NCBI GenBank assembly: GCA_903837815.1
Contig: CAILWD010000042.1
Span: forward strand, 1-5,552
Source: an uncultured Chloroflexota bacterium
GTDB lineage: Bacteria > Chloroflexota > Anaerolineae > Anaerolineales > Villigracilaceae
Length of the DNA stretch: 5,552 nt
Direction of reading: 5' to 3'
Below, one piece after another: positions 1 through 5,552 of the stretch (position 1 is the first letter of the stretch; the number at the start of each line of letters is the position of its first letter). The translations under genes and the position numbers were made by a program. The notes under the pieces were generated by a model, which saw only the letters and a list, made by a program, of their open reading frames with translations, made no database searches and was not told the DNA's origin.

Positions 1-366
1 CCCGACGCCGCCATCGAATCCTTGAACGCAAGCGAACTCTTTGCGCTCATCCTGCCCGGCGGTTGGGCTCCCGATAAACTCCGCCGGTATGACGCGGTCA
101 AAAATCTGGCGCGGGAAATGAACGACCAAGGCAAAATCATCGGCATCATTTGTCACGGCGGATCGATTGCCATCTCAGCGGGCATCATCAAAACGGGACA
201 GCGTGCCACAGGCTCGACGGGAATCAAGGATGACCTCGTCAATGCGGGCGCAGTTTGGGCAGACGAACCAGCCTTCCGTGAGGGCAACCAGATTTGGGGG
301 CGGGTCGTGGCAGACATCCCAGACTTCAACCGCGAATTGGTCAAGGCTCTGACTTCATCTTCATGA
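1..366 (+). CDS. DJ-1/PfpI-family protein (C-terminal part, 5' end outside window)
   Basis: The reading frame is open from the first base to TGA at 364-366, giving 121 visible residues. Family members are usually about 170-190 residues, so roughly the first third is missing. The visible part matches the PfpI branch of the DJ-1/class I glutamine-amidotransferase-like fold: LPGGWAPDKLR at residues 18-28, the nucleophile elbow IICHGG at 49-54 (candidate catalytic Cys51 followed by His52), and GIKDDLVNAGA near residue 70. Family members have been described as intracellular proteases, chaperones or glyoxal-type deglycases, and the sequence cannot decide between these. By recalled alignment, the Glu of the PfpI triad is replaced here by Asp31, and the usual CHGP reads CHGG. 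A TTG at 22 is not the real start, because the frame and homology continue through it. The stop overlaps the murJ start by 4 bp, so the two are probably co-transcribed. The protein is likely cytoplasmic. Confidence 0.88.
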   Translation, partial: PDAAIESLNASELFALILPGGWAPDKLRRYDAVKNLAREMNDQGKIIGIICHGGSIAISAGIIKTGQRATGSTGIKDDLVNAGAVWADEPAFREGNQIWGRVVADIPDFNRELVKALTSSS

Positions 367-1967
367 CCGAATCCAACTCGAACAAACAAATCGCCCGCGC
401 AACCGGCACTGTGATGGTCGCAATTTTTGTGGGACAAATCATCGGGCTGTTGCGCGGCATCGTGGTGGCGCGAACGTTTGGCGCATCGCCCGAACTCGAC
501 GCTTTCTTCGCCGCCAACCGCGTGAGCGAGACCCTGTTCTTGCTGGTGGCTGGAGGCGCGCTCGGCTCAGCTTTCATTCCCACTTTTACAGGTCTGCTTG
601 CCCGAAAAGAAAAGGACTCTGCCTGGAAACTTGCCGCCGCTATCGCCAACGCGGTGACGCTCACCCTCAGCCTGCTTGCCCTGCTCGTGGCTTTGTTCGC
701 CCCGCAGGTGGTGCGCTACGCGCTGGCTCCCGGGCTTTCCACCGACCCGCATCTTTTTTCGTTGACCATTTCCCTGCTGCGGATTCAACTCATCTCGGCG
801 GTGTTGTTCGGGCTTGGCGGACTGGTCGTCGGCATCCTCAACGCGCACCAGGTTTTTCTCGTGCCTGCCCTTACGCCCGCGCTGTATCAACTGGGAATTA
901 TCCTCGGCGCAATCGCCCTCTCGCCTTCGATGGGAATTTACGGACTCGCCTGGGGCGTGGTCATCGGCGCAGCGTTGTACCTGATCGTGCAAATCCCCTC
1001 GTTACTCAAACTGACAAACTGGTCACTGGTCACTGATCGCTTCTCGCTTGGATTGCGCGACTCCAACGTCCGCCAGGTTCTAACCCTTATGGGACCGCGC
1101 CTTCTCGGTGTGGCAGTGGTGCAGTTGAATTTCTGGGTCAACACCTGGCTGGCTTCGCAGATGGAAGGCGGCAGCGTAAGCGGCTTGTATTACGGCTTTT
1201 CGCTGATGCTGATGGCACAGGCGGTCATTGCCCAATCGGCGGCGATTGCGGTCATGCCGACCTTTTCGGCGCAGCACGCGCTCGGCCAACAGGACGAGAT
1301 GCGCTCTTCACTGGCTGCGACTTTGCGTTCCGTGATTTTGCTGGCTTTGCCCGCAAGCGCGGGGTTGATCCTGCTCCGTCAGCCGCTGGTTTCTCTCCTC
1401 TATCAGCGTGGCGAATTCAACGAACGCGCCGTGCAAATCGTCGCCTGGGCTTTGCTTTGGTATGCGGCAGGTATGGTCGGACACTCCATCATGGAGATTT
1501 TGACCCGCGCCTTCTATGCCCAACACGATACGAAGACCCCCGTCATCATCGGCACGGTTGCAATGGGATTGAACGTGGTTTTCAGTCTGGCGTTCATCAA
1601 ATTTTTTGAAGCAATCGGCTGGATGCCGCACGGCGGGCTGGCGCTGGCAAACTCGCTCGCAACCGCACTCGAAGCGGTCACCCTTTTTATGGTGATGCGA
1701 AAGCGATTGAACGGCATCGAAGGCAAACATATTTTGCGCGGCGTATTCCCCTCTGCAATCGCCACGTTGGGAATGTCTGCCCTGATTTATGGCTGGCTCT
1801 TCGTGGGACAAAGGTTCAGCGCATGGGTTCTTGTCCCTGCTGGCATGACGGTTGGAGCCGTTGCGTATTTTGCCGTACTTTGGGTTTTCCGCATTCCTGA
1901 GTTGCAGTACGTGACAAACGGAGTTATGAGAAGGATTACAAAAAGACTTCCAAACGCGAAGAGCTGA
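363..1967 (+). CDS. murJ: MurJ/MviN-family lipid II flippase
   Basis: This is a 534-residue, strongly hydrophobic protein of the MOP exporter superfamily; E. coli MurJ is 511 residues with 14 membrane helices. The family moves lipid II, the undecaprenyl-linked peptidoglycan precursor, across the cytoplasmic membrane. Family signatures are clear: GLLRGIVVARTFG at residues 28-40, LDAFFAA at 45-51, GGALGSAFIPTF at 64-75, and a helix with NFWVNTWLAS at 256-265 followed by GGSVSGLYYGFSLM at 269-282. Arg31 and Asp46 align with E. coli Arg24 and Asp39. Positions matching Arg18, Asp25, Arg52 and Arg270 appear as Gln25, Gly32, Phe59 and Ser280. The ATG at 363 is preferred over an upstream TTG at 294 because it begins just before the conserved part and forms an ATGA overlap with the preceding stop. 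There is no strong Shine-Dalgarno, so translational coupling is likely. The last codons carry the terminator hairpin of the opposing operon. A related lipid-linked substrate other than lipid II cannot be excluded. Confidence 0.9.
   Translation: MTESNSNKQIARATGTVMVAIFVGQIIGLLRGIVVARTFGASPELDAFFAANRVSETLFLLVAGGALGSAFIPTFTGLLARKEKDSAWKLAAAIANAVTLTLSLLALLVALFAPQVVRYALAPGLSTDPHLFSLTISLLRIQLISAVLFGLGGLVVGILNAHQVFLVPALTPALYQLGIILGAIALSPSMGIYGLAWGVVIGAALYLIVQIPSLLKLTNWSLVTDRFSLGLRDSNVRQVLTLMGPRLLGVAVVQLNFWVNTWLASQMEGGSVSGLYYGFSLMLMAQAVIAQSAAIAVMPTFSAQHALGQQDEMRSSLAATLRSVILLALPASAGLILLRQPLVSLLYQRGEFNERAVQIVAWALLWYAAGMVGHSIMEILTRAFYAQHDTKTPVIIGTVAMGLNVVFSLAFIKFFEAIGWMPHGGLALANSLATALEAVTLFMVMRKRLNGIEGKHILRGVFPSAIATLGMSALIYGWLFVGQRFSAWVLVPAGMTVGAVAYFAVLWVFRIPELQYVTNGVMRRITKRLPNAKS
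1019..1039 (+). repeat. 7-bp tandem repeat inside murJ
   Basis: Two perfect head-to-tail copies of CTGGTCA (1019-1032) are followed by a degenerate third, CTGATCG. They encode part of a hydrophilic loop (residues 219-226). The unit is not a multiple of three, so a change in copy number would shift the murJ frame. It is short enough to be chance. Confidence 0.5.
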
Positions 1968-1981
1968 AGGATTTGGAAGTC
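1940..1981 (-). terminator. Intrinsic terminator of the minus-strand operon, within the murJ 3' end
   Basis: A perfect 10-bp inverted repeat pairs GACTTCCAAA (1945-1954) with TTTGGAAGTC (1972-1981) across a 17-nt loop. Read on the minus strand, the stem begins 6 nt after the stop of the DUF212 gene and is followed directly by five T residues (1940-1944), the layout of a rho-independent terminator. The stem has only four G-C pairs, so it may be modest in strength. On the plus strand the stem is not followed by a T tract, so it is less convincing as a terminator for murJ, whose stop codon lies in the loop. Confidence 0.65.
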
Positions 1982-1987
1982 CGCTAT

Positions 1988-2440
1988 TTAGCGCCAGATC
2001 GTCCATTGCGTGATGGCAACGAAAATTCCCAGCAGGATTCCGCCGATCACTTCGAGCGGCGTATGACCGAGGACTTCCTTTAACTCATTTTCATCCCAGA
2101 CGTGCCCCTGTAGCAATTCCTCAAAAAGCACGTTGATGCGCTCCGCGTGCATCCCCGCCTGCCTGCGAACTCCCGAAGCATCGTAGGCAACAATCATGGT
2201 AATGGCAATGGCGACGCCAAAGAGGGGGTTGTCAAATCCATAATAAAGCCCCACCGAGAGCGTGCCTGCCACAAACAATGCGGAATGTGAAGATGGCATT
2301 CCACCGGGGGCAAAGAACATCGCCCACATCCAGCGGCGCGACTTCAAATACTCGGTGGGGATCTTCAATATCTGCGCCAGCAGCCAGGCAGACAGGACCG
2401 CAATCAAAACCTTGTTTTGGAAAATGGCAACCAGATTCAT
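1988..2440 (-). CDS. Divergent PAP2 family membrane protein (DUF212, YuiD-like)
   Basis: This 150-residue protein has the typical length and signatures of the divergent PAP2 family (DUF212; B. subtilis YuiD). GGMPSSHSA lies at residues 46-54, YDASGVRRQAGMHA at 86-99, and LGHTPLEVIGGILLGI at 124-139. The first and second blocks resemble the PSGH and SR-x5-H motifs of PAP2 phosphatases, with His52 and His98 as candidate active-site residues. Hydrophobic stretches near residues 8-26, 53-68, 72-86 and 130-147 indicate an integral membrane protein. No firm biochemical function is known to me for this family; phosphatase activity on a lipid or isoprenoid phosphate is an inference. Its ATG overlaps the xseB stop by 4 bp (ATGA). 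A good Shine-Dalgarno, GAGGAAG (2448-2454), lies 7 nt upstream within xseB. It is the last gene of the minus-strand group and faces murJ tail to tail. Confidence 0.88.
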   Translation of the reverse strand: MNLVAIFQNKVLIAVLSAWLLAQILKIPTEYLKSRRWMWAMFFAPGGMPSSHSALFVAGTLSVGLYYGFDNPLFGVAIAITMIVAYDASGVRRQAGMHAERINVLFEELLQGHVWDENELKEVLGHTPLEVIGGILLGIFVAITQWTIWR

Positions 2441-2688
2441 TCGGATTCTTCCTCGAAGGGGACGAGGGTATCCCCTGCCAGTTTCTGCACTTTGAACTGG
2501 GCAGATTCAAGCAGGGAGCCGCAATACGCCGCCAAAGCCTGACCCCGCTCGAACAGCCTCATCGAATCTTCGAGCAGATTCTGCCCGTCTTCCAAAGATT
2601 CAACGATGCCTTCGAGTTCGGTCAGCGCCTCTTCGTAGGATAATTCTTCGATCAGTTTTTCGGATTTTTTCGTGGATGCTTTCGGCAT
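2437..2688 (-). CDS. xseB: Exodeoxyribonuclease VII small subunit
   Basis: The 83-residue product has the length of XseB (about 80 residues in E. coli) and its characteristic helical core: LSYEEALTELEGIVESLEDG at residues 16-35, then a helix with LEDSMRLFERGQALAAYC (39-56) and a final SAQFKVQKL segment (62-70). A Lys/Ser-rich start and an acidic tail flank the core. XseB has no catalytic residues. Several copies bind the C-terminal helices of XseA to form exonuclease VII, which degrades single-stranded DNA from both ends to oligonucleotides and acts in DNA repair. The ATG at 2688-2686 is supported by GGAG (2694-2697) 5 nt upstream. The gene is separated from xseA by 82 nt, where a candidate promoter is seen, and is coupled by ATGA to the DUF212 gene downstream. 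Confidence 0.94.
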   Translation of the reverse strand: MPKASTKKSEKLIEELSYEEALTELEGIVESLEDGQNLLEDSMRLFERGQALAAYCGSLLESAQFKVQKLAGDTLVPFEEESE

Positions 2689-2721
2689 GGATACTCCAAT
2701 TCAAAATGATGAGCGCCGCCT

Positions 2722-2749
2722 ATTTTAGAGCAAGGGGAGTGTTTTGCAA
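2722..2749 (-). promoter_or_regulatory. Candidate sigma70-type promoter for xseB and the DUF212 gene
   Basis: On the minus strand TTGCAA (2744-2749, 4 of 6 matches to the -35 consensus) is followed after 16 nt by TAAAAT (2722-2727, 5 of 6 matches to -10). Transcription would begin near 2715, leaving a leader of about 26 nt before the xseB ATG. The position in the xseA-xseB gap fits an internal operon promoter. Such matches are common by chance in AT-rich gaps, and none of this is tested. Confidence 0.4.
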
Positions 2750-2770
2750 ATACCCAAATCGGAGAACATT

Positions 2771-3976
2771 TTACGCGTCCCGCGTAACGCTGAACTCGCC
2801 GTCGCTGACGCGGACCTTCATTCTGCCCTGCGCCTGATTCACCGAAGACACCACCGCGCCGCCCTCTTTCTGCGTGACAATGGCATAGCCGCGCGAGAGA
2901 ACTGCCTCGGGGTTGAGGGAAAGCAGTCTCTTAGACACTCCGTCTACATGGCGCGACTGCAATTCGATGCGATGGCTCAATGCGGAAAACGCGCGGCGGG
3001 AAAGTCCGTCGAGATGCTGATATTCGGATTGGATGCGCCGTTCAGGAGAGACGTATTTCAGGCGGGAAGCCAGAGCGGAAACCAAAGCCCGATGGTCGGC
3101 GATCAGGTTCGAGATTGAGTCTGCCATGCGGGAAGAGAAATATCCCACTTGGGCTTGCAAGTCCGCAAGCGTGGTTTGAGTTGCAAGTTCGGCGGCGGCA
3201 GTGGGCGTCGGGGCACGGAGGTCGGCGGCAAAGTCGCAGAGAGTGAAATCAGTTTCGTGCCCCACGCCGCAGATAACTGGCGCGGTTGAATCTGCCACAG
3301 CGCGGACAACCTGCTCGTCGTTGAACGCCCACAAGTCTTCAATCGAACCTCCGCCACGAGCCAGCAGAATGACGTCTGGTAAGTGGGAGTTGAGAAGTTG
3401 CAAAGCCTTGACCAACGCGGGCGGGGCTTCTAAGCCTTGCACGGGGGAAGGCGCAAGGATGACACGCGCAAGCGGCAGGCGGCGGCGAAGGGTGTTGAGC
3501 ATGTCGCGCAACGCGGCTCCTGTGGCAGAGGTGACAATGCCAATCACACGCGGCAATGCAGGGATGGAACGCTTGCGCTCCTCGTCGAAAAGCCCCTCGG
3601 CTTCGAGCATGGATTTCAGGCGCAGAAATTCCTGGTAAAGCACGCCTTCGCCTTTGGGCTGGACGATGTTGGCAACCAGTTGGTATTGTCCCTGCGGTTC
3701 GTAAACGGCAATCTTTCCATGTGCTTCGACCGCCATGCCGTCGCGCAGGTTAAGACGCAGACGGGCGGCATCGGTCTTCCACATCAGGCAGCGTAGTGAA
3801 GCGGTCTTGTCTTTGAGCGTGAAATAAATATGTCCCGAAGCGGGGCGCGACAGGTTGGAAATCTCCCCTTCCACCCACACATCCTGCAAGGTCAGGTCGC
3901 TCTCCAACTGCCTGCGGATGTGGAAGGTGATTTGGGAAACGGTGAGGTGAATGGAGGAAAAAAGAGGTGGCTGCAT
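2771..3976 (-). CDS. xseA: Exodeoxyribonuclease VII large subunit
   Basis: This 401-residue protein is the catalytic subunit of exonuclease VII, which hydrolyses single-stranded DNA. An N-terminal OB-fold (about residues 8-105) carries VWVEGEISNL and SGHIYFTLKD. The nuclease domain has VTSATGAALRD (148-158), LLARGGGSIEDLWAFN (204-219), GVGHETDFT (237-245) and ADLRAPTPTAAAE (251-263). Asp158, Arg207, His240 and Asp243 match the residues reported as essential in E. coli XseA. A helical region (about 265-352) and the C-terminal block LNPEAVLSRGYAIV (354-367) complete the family pattern. E. coli XseA is about 456 residues; the shorter length here seems to come from the helical part that holds XseB. 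The ATG at 3976-3974 is the only usual start codon between the upstream in-frame stop and the conserved domain, yet the preceding sequence is pyrimidine-rich with no Shine-Dalgarno. It follows the kinase gene by 74 nt and precedes xseB by 82 nt. Confidence 0.95.
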   Translation of the reverse strand: MQPPLFSSIHLTVSQITFHIRRQLESDLTLQDVWVEGEISNLSRPASGHIYFTLKDKTASLRCLMWKTDAARLRLNLRDGMAVEAHGKIAVYEPQGQYQLVANIVQPKGEGVLYQEFLRLKSMLEAEGLFDEERKRSIPALPRVIGIVTSATGAALRDMLNTLRRRLPLARVILAPSPVQGLEAPPALVKALQLLNSHLPDVILLARGGGSIEDLWAFNDEQVVRAVADSTAPVICGVGHETDFTLCDFAADLRAPTPTAAAELATQTTLADLQAQVGYFSSRMADSISNLIADHRALVSALASRLKYVSPERRIQSEYQHLDGLSRRAFSALSHRIELQSRHVDGVSKRLLSLNPEAVLSRGYAIVTQKEGGAVVSSVNQAQGRMKVRVSDGEFSVTRDA

Positions 3977-3984
3977 GGGAAGAA

Positions 3985-4014
3985 AAGGATAAAGGATGAA
4001 GGATGAAGGATGAA
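3985..4014. repeat. Heptanucleotide tandem repeat upstream of xseA
   Basis: The plus strand reads AAGGATA followed by three perfect AAGGATG units (3992-4012) and the first two bases of a further unit. It occupies the xseA leader, 8 nt upstream of the start codon, so the minus-strand transcript reads CATCCTT repeated. The unit length of seven and the lack of coding over it suggest a slippage-prone simple repeat. A role in expression is possible but unproven. Confidence 0.8.
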
Positions 4015-4044
4015 TATTACGAAGTTCGTTTCTCCTTCATCCTT
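3999..4044 (-). repeat. 12-bp inverted repeat between kinase and xseA; possible attenuator or weak terminator
   Basis: AAGGATGAAGGA (3999-4010) is perfectly complementary to TCCTTCATCCTT (4033-4044) across a 22-nt loop. Because the left arm is part of the tandem repeat, the same pairing is possible 7 nt further out (3992-4003), giving two alternative hairpins. On the minus strand the hairpin begins 6 nt after the kinase stop and is followed by CATCCTTTATCCTTTTC, which is pyrimidine-rich but lacks a solid T run. It could weakly terminate or attenuate transcription between the two genes. Confidence 0.5.
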
Positions 4045-4050
4045 GCGTTT

Positions 4051-5552
4051 TCATCCTCGCCAGATTTTGAAACCTTTGAGGCTGGAGCCGCCGATGAATT
4101 CGCGCACGATGGAATTGGCAGGAATCAAACTGGCATCGAGCGGCAGGAACCATTCGAGGAAAGCAAGCAGGCGGCGGGCTTCGATAAATTCGGGAGAGCG
4201 GTGCTGCACCTGGCGCAAAAGCGGCTCTGCCAGCGGCTTGAGAACCGCAAGTTCGTACACCAGCGCCGAGTTGAACATCACATCTGCGTTTTCCTGGTAG
4301 GGGAAGATGTGCCGCTTCTCGCCGCGTCGAACTGATTCCCAGCCACTGACGGTCTGCGTGGCGGAATATCCGCGCTCGCGGGCATCGCGTACAATACGGC
4401 GGATGAGGCGGGTGTCGGTGGTGGAGACACGGTTGTGGCGGTCGAGGTTGAGTTGGGTCAGCGCGGAGACATACACCCGAAAGATGGAACCAGCCCATCG
4501 GTCGGCAACCAACTTCGGGTTGAGGCCGTGAATCCCTTCGAGGATGAGCGGCTGACCATCCTTCAACTGGATTATGTCACCCATTTCCCGCATCCCCGTT
4601 TTGAAATTGTAGCGCGGCAACTGGACTTGCTCACCCGCGAGAAGTTTTTCGATGTCGTCTTCCATGCGGGCGAGGTCGAGGGTTTCGAGCCGCTCGAAGT
4701 CGGGTTTGCCGTTTTCGTCGAGCGGGGTCTTGTCGCGGTCGACGAAATAGTTGTCGAGTTCGAGCGGGAAAGGGGAAATTCCGCGCGCAAGGAGTTGAAC
4801 GGCAAGGCGGCGCGAAGAGGTGGTCTTGCCCGAAGAGGAGGGACCGGCAATCAGGATGATGCGCGAATTCCTTTGCACGATTTGCTGGGCAACATCAGCA
4901 ATGTGTTGTTCGTGAAGGGCTTCAGAGACAAGCACAATCTCGTCGGCGCGGCCCGCCTGGATGGCGTCGTTGAGCGCGCCCACGTTGTCGATGTCGAGGC
5001 TCTTGAGCCAGTCGCCGTATTGACGAAATGCTTTGAGCAATTTCGGATAATCGCCAATCGGTTCGAGATGCGTGGGCGCATGACGACGCGGGAATTGGAG
5101 CGTAAATCCGCCGTTGATGGGTTTGAGGTCGAACCAGCGCAGGTACCCGGTGGACGGGACCATGTACCCGTGCAGGTAATCCATGTAATCGCCGAGGCTG
5201 TATAAAGTGAGGTAGGTTTTCTGGCGATGGGTAAAGAGGCGGACTTTATCTTCGTACCCCAAGCGGCTGAAATGCTGAATCGCATCCTGGATGGGAACCT
5301 GCTTGCGATCGAAGGCGCGATCTTCTACGACCAGTTTTTGCATGTAGGTCTTGAGTGTTTCGAGTTCGTCGCGTGTGAGTTCGCTGCGCTCCATCACCTG
5401 GCAGTAAAACCCGCCCGAAGAGACGGAATGATCGATGGTAAGTTTGGCTTTGGGGAACATGTCGGCAAAGGCAAATTCGAGCAGGAATATGAGCGAGCGG
5501 CGATAGATGCGCGCGCCGTCGGCGGTATCCATGGTGACAGGCTGGCAGAGGG
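4051..5552 (-). CDS. ThrRS-like P-loop nucleoside (uridine) kinase, N-terminus outside window
   Basis: The frame is open from the right edge to TGA at 4053-4051. An ATG at 5532 is not taken as the start, since the frame and the likely domain continue beyond it. Numbering here counts that Met as 1. Residues 9 to about 150 resemble the second N-terminal (editing-type) domain of threonyl-tRNA synthetase, including FPKAKLTI and GGFYCQV (40-46). A phosphoribulokinase/uridine kinase-type domain follows: Walker A GPSSSGKT (230-237), LELDNYFVDRD (257-267), LPRYNFKTG (305-313), LEGIHGLNP (331-339) and a basic segment RLIRRIVRDARERG (375-388). The family is commonly annotated as uridine or nucleoside kinase, phosphorylating a nucleoside to its 5'-monophosphate in salvage; the exact substrate cannot be read here. 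A TGS domain is expected upstream but is not in view. The four ThrRS editing-site ligands appear to be replaced. It is the first visible gene of the minus-strand group. Confidence 0.85.
   Translation of the reverse strand, partial: LCQPVTMDTADGARIYRRSLIFLLEFAFADMFPKAKLTIDHSVSSGGFYCQVMERSELTRDELETLKTYMQKLVVEDRAFDRKQVPIQDAIQHFSRLGYEDKVRLFTHRQKTYLTLYSLGDYMDYLHGYMVPSTGYLRWFDLKPINGGFTLQFPRRHAPTHLEPIGDYPKLLKAFRQYGDWLKSLDIDNVGALNDAIQAGRADEIVLVSEALHEQHIADVAQQIVQRNSRIILIAGPSSSGKTTSSRRLAVQLLARGISPFPLELDNYFVDRDKTPLDENGKPDFERLETLDLARMEDDIEKLLAGEQVQLPRYNFKTGMREMGDIIQLKDGQPLILEGIHGLNPKLVADRWAGSIFRVYVSALTQLNLDRHNRVSTTDTRLIRRIVRDARERGYSATQTVSGWESVRRGEKRHIFPYQENADVMFNSALVYELAVLKPLAEPLLRQVQHRSPEFIEARRLLAFLEWFLPLDASLIPANSIVREFIGGSSLKGFKIWRG

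Noticed and set aside
294..362. A TTG-initiated N-terminal extension of murJ
   Set aside because: The added 23 residues are Arg/Gly-rich, lie within the PfpI-type coding region and are not needed for the MurJ fold. The ATG at 363 with the ATGA overlap is simpler.
1308..2006. A 232-codon open frame on the minus strand, antisense to murJ
   Set aside because: It lies opposite a clear MurJ coding region and its translation is polar, low-complexity and without recognisable family motifs.
4014..4042. A promoter for xseA with TAATAT as -10
   Set aside because: No acceptable -35 element lies 16-18 nt upstream, and TAATAT matches the consensus in only four positions.
3985..4044. A small CRISPR-like array
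   Set aside because: The units are 7 bp, contiguous and without spacers, and no cas gene is present; it is a simple tandem repeat.
4435..5205. A 256-codon open frame on the plus strand, antisense to the nucleoside kinase
   Set aside because: The opposite strand encodes a kinase with Walker A and other family motifs. The antisense frame has no recognised domain and reflects codon bias in GC-rich sequence.
5530..5532. ATG as the start of the nucleoside kinase
   Set aside because: No in-frame stop lies between it and the window edge, the upstream codons read plausibly, and the ThrRS-like domain begins before it, so the true start is probably outside.

Overview
The window is a compact, protein-coding stretch of bacterial chromosome with moderately high GC. 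It holds six genes in two convergent groups. No rRNA, tRNA, CRISPR array or mobile element is visible. Four products are recognisable families of cell-envelope or nucleic-acid metabolism: MurJ, XseA, XseB and a ThrRS-like nucleoside kinase. The other two are a PfpI-type protein and a divergent PAP2 (DUF212/YuiD) protein. The long P-loop nucleoside kinase with a ThrRS-like N-terminal region, together with the style of the MurJ and XseA sequences, suggests an uncultured or environmental Chloroflexota lineage, possibly Anaerolineae. This placement is an inference from recalled family sequences and is only moderately secure.

Plus strand (1-1967): the C-terminal part of a DJ-1/PfpI-family protein runs in from the left edge. 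It overlaps by 4 bp (ATGA) a full-length MurJ/MviN-family lipid flippase. This MurJ keeps some of the charged residues known to matter in E. coli MurJ but lacks others.

Minus strand (1988-5552): read right to left, the order is a ThrRS-like nucleoside (uridine) kinase cut by the right edge, then xseA, xseB and a DUF212 protein. XseA and XseB are the two subunits of exonuclease VII. xseB and the DUF212 gene overlap by ATGA. A candidate promoter lies in the 82-nt gap between xseA and xseB, so the last two genes may also be transcribed separately. The two gene groups meet tail to tail with only 20 bp between stop codons. A 10-bp inverted repeat there, followed on the minus strand by five T residues, looks like the intrinsic terminator of the minus-strand operon and sits inside the last codons of murJ.

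The most unusual non-coding feature is the 74-nt gap between the kinase and xseA. It carries a heptanucleotide tandem repeat (AAGGATG) and a 12-bp inverted copy of it that can fold in two registers. xseA follows without a visible Shine-Dalgarno sequence. No wholly new system is evident. The points most worth checking are the degenerate ThrRS editing domain in the kinase, the altered cavity residues of MurJ, and the repeat-bearing xseA leader.
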